Of a stretch of DNA of 30,238 nt, positions 1 through 7,052 are shown one piece after another. Positions within the stretch are counted from its first letter, which is position 1. Every line of letters begins with the position of its first letter. The notes below the pieces were generated by a model. The model worked only from the letters and a program-made list of their open reading frames with translations, did no database searches and was not told the origin of the DNA. The stretch covers positions 1 to 30,238 of the forward strand of contig CAYGZQ010000052.1 of assembly GCA_964354375.1 (NCBI GenBank), read 5' to 3'. Made by a program: the position numbers and the translations under genes. This DNA comes from CAYGZQ01 sp964354375 [NCBI: uncultured Planctomycetota bacterium]. Its GTDB lineage: Bacteria; JAJVIF01; JAPKYR01.

Positions 1-29
1 CCTCCCCCCCCTCAGCGCGAGATTAAAAA

Positions 30-65
30 CCCCTCCCCCCCCTTGGGGGGGGATTAAGGGGGGGC
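30..65. repeat. G-run palindrome (related to the 17.7 and 24.5 kb copies)
   Basis: A run of eight C, then TT, then eight G is followed by ATTAAGGGGGGG. The layout (C-run, short loop, G-run, ACTACA- or ATTAA-like spacer, second G-run) matches the palindromes at 17657-17689, 17742-17778 and 24455-24488, but the spacer differs (ATTAA against ACTACA). It lies just upstream of the STAS gene promoter. It may be a divergent member of the same family or an independent G-tract palindrome. Confidence 0.45.
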
Positions 66-66
66 A

Positions 67-95
67 TTGTGAGGAAAGGATTCACGTAGTATAAT
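67..95 (+). promoter_or_regulatory. Sigma70-type promoter for the STAS gene
   Basis: TTGTGA (67-72) and a perfect TATAAT (90-95) are separated by 17 bp. The expected start is near 102, which leaves a leader of about 54 nt before the STAS-domain gene. The promoter begins right after the G-run palindrome. Confidence 0.65.
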
Positions 96-155
96 TTTTC
101 TTACCTTGGACAGGAGTGGGATCGGGCGGAGATTACGATCTGGGAGGCTCGCAAG

Positions 156-536
156 ATGGAGGTCGAAACAAGCCTCATCGGTGATGTCGTCGTTCTGAAG
201 CTGATCGGGGAGCTCACTTCAAGAAACCCACTCTCATCCGTCTTCTGGAGCCACCTTCACAGGGGCCAGAGCAAGTTCGTCGTCAATCTCGAGAGGGTGC
301 GCGCGATCAACTCGGTTGGTCTCAATTCGCTTCTGGATTTCAAGCGCCTCTCCGAAGCTGCGGGCGGCGGGATCATCCTTTGCAGCGTCTGCGACGAAGT
401 GAAGGGGATACTCAAGAGCACCGGCATCGAAGAGGTGTTCACCGTCTTTGATGATGAGGAGCCTGCGCTCGCAGGTTTCATCAAGGGCCTTCCGTTCATG
501 AGCTCCCACTCATCCGTGAGCAGGTACAGGAACTAG
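156..536 (+). CDS. STAS-domain protein (anti-sigma factor antagonist-like)
   Basis: This 126-aa protein is almost entirely a single STAS domain. The segment at residues 41-60 (FVVNLERVRAINSVGLNSLL) matches the family core, in which a hydrophobic strand is followed by the [DN]-S-x-G-L turn. Ser53 occupies the position phosphorylated in SpoIIAA-type antagonists, but the usual Asp before it is Asn here. In the family such proteins bind an anti-sigma kinase when unphosphorylated and release the sigma factor. No partner kinase, phosphatase or sigma gene lies nearby, so the partner is unknown. The ATG is preceded by GGGAGG at 142-147. The gene has its own promoter and appears monocistronic. The last 15 residues are Ser-rich and outside the domain. 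Confidence 0.85.
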   Translation: MEVETSLIGDVVVLKLIGELTSRNPLSSVFWSHLHRGQSKFVVNLERVRAINSVGLNSLLDFKRLSEAAGGGIILCSVCDEVKGILKSTGIEEVFTVFDDEEPALAGFIKGLPFMSSHSSVSRYRN

Positions 537-560
537 CGCCACAATTCCCGGACCACTCCG

Positions 561-617
561 TAGCCCGGCATCTCCTTTGCCGGGCACGTGACGCTGCGGA
601 CAATCCCGGCAAATGAG
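561..617. repeat. GC-rich hairpin repeat, copy 1 (interrupted)
   Basis: GCCCGGCA and TGCCGGGC form a hairpin at 563-583. A stretch containing GACGCTGCGGACAAT and CCCGGCAAATGAG follows. The second part matches 2123-2172 closely (GACGCTGAGGACCAAA, then CCCGGCAAATGAG). In copy 2 the sequence continues ATGCCGGGC; here it is broken after 617 by the element at 618-769 and resumes at 770 as ATGAGATGCCAGGC. The hairpin sits just after the STAS stop codon and could also help terminate transcription. Confidence 0.7.
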
Positions 618-769
618 GAGGCTGTCTCAAAACTCAATGAACTGGTGACAAAGGAGTTGGATCGGGAGGGCGAGGCTCCCGCCGAGCCGCACTATCACAG
701 CCGTTACGGCTCAGCGGGAGCTTCGCCCTCCCGAATTTGGCGGAACGTTGAGGGTTTTGAGACAGCCTC
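618..769. mobile_element. MITE-like palindromic element with target-site duplication
   Basis: The element has perfect 16-bp terminal inverted repeats: GAGGCTGTCTCAAAAC at 618-633 and its complement at 754-769. Inside is a second palindrome with 27-bp arms (663-689 and 707-733, two mismatches) around a 17-nt loop; the arms begin CGGGAGGGCGAGGCTCCCG. It is flanked by direct repeats ATGAG (613-617 and 770-774). The unoccupied site is preserved in the repeat copy at 2150-2171. No transposase is encoded, so it would have to be moved in trans. A 61-codon frame across it is a by-product of the palindrome. Confidence 0.85.
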
Positions 770-812
770 ATGAGATGCCAGGCTACAACCGCGAGGAAAG
801 GCGGGCACCGAT

Positions 813-1391
813 ATGGATAATGCTCCCCACGAAGACGAACCGCACAGCGATGAAATGCCTGAGCTGGAAAGGTATCAGCGCCGAACCTGCTGCATCGCTC
901 TTGTTGTCTGTGCCGTAGTTCTCTTCATATTGTTCGTAGTCGCCGTCGCCATCCCCGGGATCCTGGGCGCAAGGCGCGGCGCACCGCAAAGCCGAGCCAA
1001 GGGAACCCTCCGATCGATCGGATCAAGCGAGCTTGCCTACCGGAATGCCAACAACAACGGTTACTACGGCACATTCGAGGACTTGCAACAGGACATGTTC
1101 ATTGGTGGAGATTACACCCTCGGCAACTTCATCGAGAACTACACGATGACCTGGGAGGTCTCGAATACACCGGCGGGCGGCAAAAAATTCACCGATGAAC
1201 CCCAGACGATTCGAGAGCTTATCGAGCGAGCAGGCGGCAACAAGTTCACCATCATCGCGTTCCCGCTTGATACGCGTCCCGGCTTCCTGAACACGTTCGC
1301 CATTACGGAAGATCAGATCGTTCGAGTGTATAATCCCGCCAATCCGTCGAACAAATGGGAATCGGTGACATCCTGGGACCCCATCCTGTGA
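813..1391 (+). CDS. Pilin-like single-pass membrane protein
   Basis: The protein has 192 aa. A charged 24-residue N-terminus is followed by one transmembrane segment (about residues 25-51). Directly after it comes an amphipathic stretch, AIPGILGARR, then GTLRSIGSSELAYRNA and NNNGYYGTFEDL. This succession resembles the start of type IV pilin or type II pseudopilin-like proteins (alpha-1 helix, then S-x-x-AY...NGYY...L). The classical G/FTLIE prepilin-peptidase site is absent, and the long N-terminal cytoplasmic tail is atypical. It may therefore be a non-processed, pilin-derived envelope protein. GAGGAAAGG lies about 12 nt upstream of the ATG. It starts shortly downstream of the MITE-like element. 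Function is unknown. Confidence 0.6.
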   Translation: MDNAPHEDEPHSDEMPELERYQRRTCCIALVVCAVVLFILFVVAVAIPGILGARRGAPQSRAKGTLRSIGSSELAYRNANNNGYYGTFEDLQQDMFIGGDYTLGNFIENYTMTWEVSNTPAGGKKFTDEPQTIRELIERAGGNKFTIIAFPLDTRPGFLNTFAITEDQIVRVYNPANPSNKWESVTSWDPIL

Positions 1392-1444
1392 GTCAAGCAG
1401 CCCGGGATGAGCTGACCGGGGGCCTCCAGAGCCCTCCGACTTGT

Positions 1445-1473
1445 TTGACGACCCGCATCCGACAGCGTATATT
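1445..1473 (+). promoter_or_regulatory. Sigma70-type promoter of the toxin-antitoxin-like pair
   Basis: TTGACG (1445-1450) and TATATT (1468-1473) are separated by 17 bp. Transcription should start near 1480. This excludes the upstream in-frame ATG at 1478 as a practical start and favours the GTG at 1505, which has GGAGAG about 9 nt before it. Confidence 0.7.
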
Positions 1474-1504
1474 TGTCATGACCTCACTCGGAGAGCGAGC
1501 GAAC

Positions 1505-1729
1505 GTGAAGTTCAAACGAATCACAATCGACCCGGACCAGATGGGCGGAACGCCCTGCATCCGCGGGCTGAGAATCCCCGTTGCCACCGTCGTCGGCATG
1601 GTTGCGGACGGCATGTCCGACAGCGAAATCCTGGCGGCATATCCTGACCTGGAGCCTGAGGATATTCGAGAGTCCCTCAGGTACGCCGCAGAAGCGGTCC
1701 GCGAACGATCCCTCCCGCTGGTTTCCTGA
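1505..1729 (+). CDS. DUF433-family antitoxin-like protein
   Basis: The 74-aa protein contains the DUF433 signature: an ITIDPDQMGGTPCIRGLRI start, then VVGMVADGMSDSEILAAYPDLEPEDI, a small winged or ribbon helix-turn-helix. DUF433 proteins are usually encoded directly upstream of a PIN-like DUF5615 protein and are thought to be the DNA-binding antitoxin partner. Length and first residues match the family if translation begins at GTG 1505. An ATG at 1478 is in frame but coincides with the predicted transcription start. The stop codon is 2 nt from the ATG of the next gene, so the two are co-transcribed. Antitoxin activity is inferred from family and context. Confidence 0.85.
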   Translation: MKFKRITIDPDQMGGTPCIRGLRIPVATVVGMVADGMSDSEILAAYPDLEPEDIRESLRYAAEAVRERSLPLVS

Positions 1730-1731
1730 AC

Positions 1732-2103
1732 ATGAGGTTTCTTGTTGACAACGCCCTTTCCCCCGTTGTCGCCACGAAGCTCAGGGAAGCAGGGCATGAC
1801 GCTACGCACGTGCGCGATGCGGCGCTGCAGCGGGCAACGGACGACATCATCTTCGAGTATGCCCAACGAGAGAACCGAATCCTGGTTTCGGCCGACACCG
1901 ACTTCTCCGTTCTCCTGGCCCGCAGGGAAACCCCGTCACCTTCCCTGGTACTCTTCCGAGGACCATCGCCGCGTCGGCCGGAAGCCCAGGCTTCCCGTTT
2001 GCTCCGCCTTCTTCCAAGCCTGGAAGAGGACCTTACAGCAGGGAGTATTGTTGTGATCGAACACGCCCGTGTCCGGATACGTCGGCTTCCATTGGTTCCA
2101 TAG
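1732..2103 (+). CDS. DUF5615 PIN-like protein (putative toxin)
   Basis: The 123-aa protein begins MRFLVDNALSP and has VSADTDFSVLL at residues 52-62, the two acidic blocks of the DUF5615 / Mut7-C-like PIN fold. Asp6, Asp55 and Asp57 are candidate metal ligands, with Asp37/Asp38 in the middle. PIN-fold partners of DUF433 proteins are presumed ribonucleases. The ATG is 2 nt after the stop of the DUF433 gene, the usual antitoxin-toxin order. The gene ends 20 nt before the second GC-rich hairpin repeat, which separates it from the convergent leftward operon. Toxicity has not been shown for most members of this family. Confidence 0.82.
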   Translation: MRFLVDNALSPVVATKLREAGHDATHVRDAALQRATDDIIFEYAQRENRILVSADTDFSVLLARRETPSPSLVLFRGPSPRRPEAQASRLLRLLPSLEEDLTAGSIVVIEHARVRIRRLPLVP

Positions 2104-2122
2104 AATGCATCCCGGTAACTGA

Positions 2123-2172
2123 GCCGGGCATACGACGCTGAGGACCAAACCCGGCAAATGAGATGCCGGGCA
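2123..2172. repeat. GC-rich hairpin repeat, copy 2 (intact)
   Basis: GCCGGGCA, a GACGCTGAGGAC segment and CCCGGCAAATGAGATGCCGGG occur in order. CCCGGCA and TGCCGGG pair across 2150-2170. The sequence matches copy 1 at 579-617 plus 775-784 once the MITE-like element and its duplicated ATGAG are removed. It lies between the convergent DUF5615 gene and the beta-propeller gene, where it could act as a bidirectional terminator. Confidence 0.7.
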
Positions 2173-2176
2173 ACAG

Positions 2177-3211
2177 CTACCCGTTCGGGATTGCAGCTTC
2201 GTCATCTGTCCCCGAAACCCTCTCCCTGTGCCGAATTGACATCATTTCGGCGAATCCGCCGGGCGGCGGGACCCAGATTGTGTATTCCCGCTCGCAGCGT
2301 CGGGGAAGGGCAATCCTGCGCTCCGTCCAGCCGTTCGCCATGTCCACAAGAATGACCCCGGAGGCGTTCCTTTCCCGGCAGGCGATCCACCGTTCGCCGA
2401 TAATGGGGTCTCTGGCTTGGAATACCTCGTGCATCACGGTGCCATTGGACGTGTCGATGAACTGGATCTTGGACGGTTTCTTGGAGGATTCGGATAGCTC
2501 ATATGCCATGATCTTTCCGTCGGGACCTACCGATGGATGACCTGGTCCGAGATCATCGATGATCTTATGCCATAGGCCCGACCCTATGTCGTAGCTCCAT
2601 ATCCCGGCTGCGGAAGTGGTCCAGGAGAACACTCGCGCGATGATGACATTGCCGTCCGCACTGACGACGCAAAACGGAGAACTGGTATCGGGGACATCCA
2701 ACCAGGGCGGCGTTGACTCGAACTTCCCTCTCGTTACCGCCAAGTCCGGGAGACTCAGAATGACATATCCTTCGTCATTGCAGACCACGTCTTTGGGATC
2801 TCGTGTAACACACAAGCGATCGTCCTGCCCTATCTCCGGTGGGTATTCCACGACAGTCGGCTCGCCCGCAAAGACTCTCGGCAGCCCTATTGTCCACATT
2901 CGTGGCGCGTGTCTCATATAGTCAGAATTCGGGCTCATGTCCACAAATGAGATCACGCCGCTATCGGATACGAACGGCTGGAGGGACGGCCACTGGAAAG
3001 ACTTGGTCGCAAGTCTTACCGGCTCATGCCCGAAGGTCACGAAAACGGAATCGTCCATGAGTCTGTTGCATATCACGATCGGCTCGTTCTTCCTGCCGGC
3101 ATCGTTAATCATGTCAATGATCTGAGCCTCTCGCCACTTGACCGTCAGGAATGAGCACAAAATGGTTAGGAGCGCAACCAACGGAGGAAGAATGTAGCGG
3201 TATCTTCTCAT
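2177..3211 (-). CDS. Membrane-anchored beta-propeller-like protein
   Basis: The 344-aa protein has one N-terminal hydrophobic segment (about residues 7-24) after MRRYRY, and the rest should be periplasmic or extracytoplasmic. The body contains repeats of the WD40-like or TolB-like type, with phrases such as VSADGNVIIARVF, GIWSYDIGSG, PSVGPDGKIMAYEL and VILVDMANG, in which a -DG- turn precedes a strand. These suggest a beta-propeller. The chosen ATG at 3211 overlaps the stop of the upstream permease gene as ATGA and is preceded by GGAGGTCGGG. A longer frame to 3439 only shadows the permease. The pair is translationally coupled. The propeller may sense or scaffold something at the membrane; no enzyme motif was seen. 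Confidence 0.7.
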   Translation of the reverse strand: MRRYRYILPPLVALLTILCSFLTVKWREAQIIDMINDAGRKNEPIVICNRLMDDSVFVTFGHEPVRLATKSFQWPSLQPFVSDSGVISFVDMSPNSDYMRHAPRMWTIGLPRVFAGEPTVVEYPPEIGQDDRLCVTRDPKDVVCNDEGYVILSLPDLAVTRGKFESTPPWLDVPDTSSPFCVVSADGNVIIARVFSWTTSAAGIWSYDIGSGLWHKIIDDLGPGHPSVGPDGKIMAYELSESSKKPSKIQFIDTSNGTVMHEVFQARDPIIGERWIACRERNASGVILVDMANGWTERRIALPRRCEREYTIWVPPPGGFAEMMSIRHRERVSGTDDEAAIPNG

Positions 3212-4086
3212 CCCGACCTCCTGAGCCATTCTCTGAACGCGAGAAGTGTGAAGAGGATGAAGAATATGATGCCGCTGAGACTCACAAGGAAGATCATGGG
3301 CAAAAGCATCCCGGGATAGCCAAGAAGAATACCGGGGATGTCGGACCTTACCGCCACCAAGAGAAAGCACGGAAGCACGAGGTAGGGAACGTACGCGAGC
3401 ACGAAAGGCCCTCCTCGGCGCTTGAGTATCGTCCCCCACCAGAACGCCCAGCCGATTGGCAAGAGGCCATATCCGAGGATTTGCAGCAGCAGAAAGAGAT
3501 ATAGAACCGGAATCTCATTCAAACCTAAACCAGAAGACGGGACTACTTTGACGCCGCCGAGATTCCCTCCCAATGTCAGGAGATACAGGGCATTTTCAAC
3601 GCCGAAATCGGGTACCGCAAACCTTGAAGGCGACACAGAGTTCAGATAAGCCATCGCTCGGTTTTGCGAAACGAAGTTGAATATGTATACCAACACGAAT
3701 GGTAAGGCAAGTTCGAGCCACGTCAGGAACACTGCGCTCATCCTCGGCAGAAGTACCAGCCAGGGTCGCAATGGAACAGTCTTGAGTGAGCTGTCTCCTG
3801 TTCCTTCGAGGACGTACGCTCTAAGAGATGCCCATCCGACAGCGAGAGGAGTGATCCCCAGGAATCCGTACAGCCCGACATGGTTCGCAAGGTCCTCGAT
3901 CTTCTGCGGAACGAAATCGTAGAGCCAGAACCCGAAATAGGCTGCCGCGGCGCACCAGCTTATGCCCCACCAGATGAAGATGAGCTTCCCCGCCCAGATG
4001 CGTCCGTACGCGCGGTCGTGCAGCCTGCACCAGGGGCTGTCTCTCGACTTCAGCACCCAACTCCGTATTTTTCCCGATAAGTTCAT
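3208..4086 (-). CDS. Multi-pass membrane protein (permease-like, unknown)
   Basis: The 292-aa protein has about six or seven hydrophobic segments: near residues 34-56, 70-90, 112-138, 165-180, 195-220, 226-248 and 252-286. Spacing and style recall the permease subunit of ABC-2 exporters, but no ATP-binding partner is encoded in the window and no family-specific motif was recognised. It is followed with a 4-nt overlap by the anchored propeller gene, so the two probably work together in the inner membrane. The ATG at 4086 has no clear Shine-Dalgarno sequence. It lies just downstream of a hairpin-rich stretch that would form its leader if transcription comes from the oxidoreductase side. Confidence 0.65.
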   Translation of the reverse strand: MNLSGKIRSWVLKSRDSPWCRLHDRAYGRIWAGKLIFIWWGISWCAAAAYFGFWLYDFVPQKIEDLANHVGLYGFLGITPLAVGWASLRAYVLEGTGDSSLKTVPLRPWLVLLPRMSAVFLTWLELALPFVLVYIFNFVSQNRAMAYLNSVSPSRFAVPDFGVENALYLLTLGGNLGGVKVVPSSGLGLNEIPVLYLFLLLQILGYGLLPIGWAFWWGTILKRRGGPFVLAYVPYLVLPCFLLVAVRSDIPGILLGYPGMLLPMIFLVSLSGIIFFILFTLLAFREWLRRSG

Positions 4087-4106
4087 CTGTGACCCATGAC
4101 TGGTGG

Positions 4107-4300
4107 CGCCTACAAACGAGTCATCGAGTTTGCAGGCGTTTCACATTATTCTTCCTTCGAGACGTTTGATATTCCATATGACGCAATTAGGAATAATATG
4201 AGACTCCCACAAGCTCCCAAGACTCCGCTTGTGGGAGCCACTGCTCATCTCAAGTGGATAGAAACCTCTAAGAGAATGCGCACTCTTGGAGGATTCTATC
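4107..4300. other. Hairpin-rich intergenic region
   Basis: Between the leftward oxidoreductase (ends 4371) and permease (starts 4086) lie at least three clear inverted repeats. Arms 4107-4117 and 4128-4138 (CGCCTACAAAC, one mismatch) form the first. Arms 4204-4214 and 4227-4237 (CTCCCACAAGC, perfect) form the second. Arms 4257-4274 and 4283-4300 (GATAGAA, CCTC and AAGAG blocks, two mismatches, 8-nt loop) form the third. A weaker pairing ATTATTC/GAATAAT encloses 4145-4197. None has a T-tract typical of a terminator. It could be a structured leader, a small RNA or a repeat cluster; no known riboswitch was recognised. A 70-codon rightward frame here is not convincing. Confidence 0.6.
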
Positions 4301-4370
4301 CGGAATAACTCACAAGTGCAAGGTATGGGTAAGGGTCACTGTCGGAAGCGAAGGAGGCACTCTGAAGGGG

Positions 4371-5534
4371 TTAAAACACCGCCGCTTCGTGGATTTCGTC
4401 GCCTTCGGCGTACCGTTCAAGCCGATACGCAGATACATCCAGCGTGGATGTCTTCCCATCCAGCAGATATTCCGACATGGCGCACCCGACAGCCGGCGCG
4501 TGCATAAGCCCGTGCCCGGAGAAACCCGCCGCCATGTATCGTCCCAACGGACCCGGTATCGGCCCCAGGATCGCGCTGTGGTCGGGACTCATGTCGTACA
4601 GCCCCGCCCACGCGTCGATCACCTCGGCATCGGCGAGCCGCGGCATGACGTGCATGAGGTCTGGGACTATGTTCTCCAGCCAGTCCCAGTCCGGCTCCTC
4701 ATTGAAGCTCGACGGCTCGTCCGGATTGATCTTCAGAAACAGTATGCCCGCGCTCTCGGGACGAAAATGCGTGCCGGTGACCACGTCGAACGTGAACGGA
4801 GCATTCTTCGGGAACCAGGGCAGCGGGCCGGAGATGTAAAGCGAGCGACGGTACGGCTCGATCGGCACGTCCACCCCGCACTTTTTCAGAAACTCGCCTG
4901 ACCATGCCCCCGTCGCGAACAGAACTCTCTCGGCATGAATCGTCCCCTGACCCGTCCGGACCCGGTGGCTGAAGTCTTTCTCAGTCGCGACCGATTCCGC
5001 CTCGACGTCGGTGAAAATCCCGATCCCCATGCGACGAAGCGACGTATCGAGGCCGTTCACGATGTCGCCCGGATCGACGAATCCGTCCTCCGGCGAGTAA
5101 TTCCCCCCAAGGATGTCGGTGATGTTGAGGTCCGGGAGGATTCCCCGGATTTCCTCAGGGGTCAGCCGCCTCACAGCCTCTACTCCCTGCTTCTTCTGAA
5201 GCTCCATCGCGTGATCGAGCGCGCGAAGTTTTTCCTCGGACCTGGCGAAGAAGAGGTAGCCGTTCTGCCTGTACTGGAAATCCGGATTTATCTCCGCTGC
5301 GAAGCGCCTTCGATAAAAATCCTGCGAGTATTTCGAGAGCATCACATTGGGGGCGGTCGTGAACTGGGCGCGGACCCCTCCCGCGGCCTTCTGGGTCGCG
5401 CCCGCCCCGAGGAACGAGCGGCGCTCGAGAATGACGATATCGGTCTCGCCGCGTCGCGCGCATTCCCAGGCCGTGAACAGGCCCATCACGCCCCCGCCTA
5501 TGATGACCATTCTTGCCGAGGAAGGTAAACCCAT
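4371..5534 (-). CDS. FAD-dependent amine oxidoreductase (DAO family, sarcosine oxidase beta-like)
   Basis: The 387-aa protein begins with a Rossmann FAD-binding motif, VIIGGGVMG (G13-x-G15-x-x-G18), with Glu37 at the end of the second strand (VILERR) for the adenosine ribose. GATQKAAGGVRAQF follows, typical of the DAO family near the flavin. Later markers are GDIVNGL, VLFATGAWS and the C-terminal GFSGHGLMHAPAVG that closes the FAD site. Length and motifs fit the sarcosine oxidase beta / glycine oxidase / proline dehydrogenase group, which oxidise secondary or primary amines to imines. The exact substrate cannot be read from sequence. No alpha, gamma or delta sarcosine oxidase subunits are adjacent, so a monomeric enzyme is likely. 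TAGAAT lies 9 nt upstream of the ATG with no Shine-Dalgarno sequence between, so the mRNA may be nearly leaderless. Confidence 0.88.
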   Translation of the reverse strand: MGLPSSARMVIIGGGVMGLFTAWECARRGETDIVILERRSFLGAGATQKAAGGVRAQFTTAPNVMLSKYSQDFYRRRFAAEINPDFQYRQNGYLFFARSEEKLRALDHAMELQKKQGVEAVRRLTPEEIRGILPDLNITDILGGNYSPEDGFVDPGDIVNGLDTSLRRMGIGIFTDVEAESVATEKDFSHRVRTGQGTIHAERVLFATGAWSGEFLKKCGVDVPIEPYRRSLYISGPLPWFPKNAPFTFDVVTGTHFRPESAGILFLKINPDEPSSFNEEPDWDWLENIVPDLMHVMPRLADAEVIDAWAGLYDMSPDHSAILGPIPGPLGRYMAAGFSGHGLMHAPAVGCAMSEYLLDGKTSTLDVSAYRLERYAEGDEIHEAAVF

Positions 5535-5691
5535 CGCCCGAATATTCTACAGGAAACGTCCGGATTTTCGTATGCGGCCACCCGCGCGGGAGTACGAATC
5601 TGGACAGTTACTGCCCGGATTCTCTCGTTCGCACTTGAACTCCGACCGACTGCGGTATTAAACTGATCTAAAGACCTAAGGAGGCCAACAC

Positions 5692-6702
5692 ATGAGGAAT
5701 CGACTCAACATCGTTCGAACGTTGACTACCGCCATGGCCATTCTCGCTGCCACATGGGTCATGAGCGCATCCGCTACGGCAGGACCTGGTGAGTTTTACA
5801 AGTACATCGAAAGACCGACTATGTATGAGCATCTCCCCGACCTTTGGGAGCTTCTCGCCACCGAGGGGGCAATTGAATGGACTGATCAGGACGAGGCGAC
5901 CATGGAGCCGAACAACGACCTGGATCACGCATTCACGATATCCGACGGAATGCGGATCAATGGGCACGTGGATAACTCGACCGATCAGAACGACTATTTC
6001 AAGGTGGTTCTGACCAGTCCCCCAAAGAGCGTTTTTCTGGAGCTTAGCTGGGCAGGATCCGCCTGGCTCAATTTCTACACCTACGACGAGAACGAGCAGC
6101 CGGTTACCTACGACAATGAAACCAGCGTGAGCCCCAAGGTGCTGAGCATATGGCAGGGCACCAGCACCGTCTACTACATCCGAGTCAAGGCAGCATACGG
6201 CGTAAGCGACTATAAGCTCAAGGTGTCGGTCGCGGGCCAGATCAGTGAAACGCAGAACGACACTCTAGATGACACCGACCTTATAGTGGGCGCTTACGCG
6301 GCTCCGCTGGTGTCGGTTGTCTGCTCCAGCGCCGATCCTGCGGACTATGCGCTGGTGAGCATACCCTCCGGCTGCGAATCGGCGACCATCACTCTGGACT
6401 GGTTCGGCACACAGGACGCGAACCTGGATTTCGTTATCTACGGTCCCGGGGGCGCAGAGCTGATGAGCGCCGCCAATTCGAACTCCTTCGAGAGCCTCTA
6501 CAGCCAGAACGTGCCCGAGGGAGACTACTACATCGCCGTCAAGGCTGTCGCCGGGAGGGCTATGTACAAACTGATGGTTGACGCCGAGGTGGACCTGAAG
6601 ATCCACATCCCCCGCTTTGAGATGGAGGTCCAGCCCTGGTGGCCGCCTTTCCCGTGGGACCAAGGGGACCTTCTTTTGAGGTCGGAAGAGGTCGTGCAGT
6701 AG
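5692..6702 (+). CDS. Secreted protein with two PPC-like beta domains
   Basis: The 336-aa protein starts with a Sec signal peptide (positive MRNRLNIVR, hydrophobic core, cleavage probably after ASATA near residue 30). Two bacterial pre-peptidase C-terminal (PPC) type domains follow. The first (about residues 78-185) contains ISDGMRINGHVDNSTDQNDY and ends YYIRVKAAYGVSDYKLKV. The second (about 190-305) contains ADPADYALVSI, LDFVIYGPGG and GDYYIAVKA. PPC domains normally accompany secreted peptidases, but no catalytic domain is present, so this is a stand-alone exported beta-sandwich protein, perhaps binding or structural. The gene has a strong AAGGAGG ribosome site at 5680-5686 and is followed by a terminator at 6752-6775. 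It is probably monocistronic. Confidence 0.75.
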   Translation: MRNRLNIVRTLTTAMAILAATWVMSASATAGPGEFYKYIERPTMYEHLPDLWELLATEGAIEWTDQDEATMEPNNDLDHAFTISDGMRINGHVDNSTDQNDYFKVVLTSPPKSVFLELSWAGSAWLNFYTYDENEQPVTYDNETSVSPKVLSIWQGTSTVYYIRVKAAYGVSDYKLKVSVAGQISETQNDTLDDTDLIVGAYAAPLVSVVCSSADPADYALVSIPSGCESATITLDWFGTQDANLDFVIYGPGGAELMSAANSNSFESLYSQNVPEGDYYIAVKAVAGRAMYKLMVDAEVDLKIHIPRFEMEVQPWWPPFPWDQGDLLLRSEEVVQ

Positions 6703-6751
6703 CAGAGGAAAGCGGCTGAGCAGGCGAGAACCGGACTGCCACAGAAAACAG

Positions 6752-6775
6752 GGCCCCCTCATGGGGGCCTTTCTT
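6752..6775 (+). terminator. Rho-independent terminator after the PPC protein
   Basis: A GGCCCCC / GGGGGCC stem with a TCAT loop (6752-6769) is followed by TTTCTT, about 50 nt after the stop codon of the PPC-domain gene. Confidence 0.85.
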
Positions 6776-6867
6776 GTATCGAGTGTGAACGGTCGAATGC
6801 CTCCGGCCCTTAGTTTTGATTAATTCCGGCCGATATAGCATTTACGACGCGATACGATGGAGAAAAC

Positions 6868-6896
6868 TTGAAATCTGATTCGCGCCGTGGTACAAT
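6868..6896 (+). promoter_or_regulatory. Sigma70-type promoter for the small acidic protein
   Basis: TTGAAA (6868-6873) and TACAAT (6891-6896) are separated by 17 bp. The expected start is near 6903. Two direct ACTATAAG copies, 6911-6918 and 6921-6928, lie just downstream one helical turn apart, a position where a repressor could act. The untranslated leader to 7053 is about 150 nt. Apart from this and the terminator at 6752-6775, the gap from 6703 to 7052 holds nothing recognisable. Confidence 0.65.
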
Positions 6897-7052
6897 GGTA
6901 ATAATAAGAAACTATAAGATACTATAAGTCCCGATTCCCGGGGGCTTTCAATGGTCGAAGGAAGGATTTCAAGGGTGGAACATTACGAGGGCGCGGGAGA
7001 TGCGCATCAGATAAGATGGGTCGCCCCAACTGTCAGACCCGGAGGATGTAAG

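Noticed and set aside
588-773. 61-codon frame across the MITE-like element
   Set aside because: The translation simply follows the palindrome; its two halves mirror each other, with no ribosome site.
4096-4308. Rightward 70-codon frame opposite the hairpin cluster
   Set aside because: It lacks a ribosome site, and its sequence is made of the inverted repeats; no protein-like pattern was seen.
5968-5973. Other CACGTG cores (for example near 585, 1810, 5970, 11310, 14912) as additional parS sites
   Set aside because: Flanking bases do not match the TGTT...AACA arms; only 7439-7454 does.
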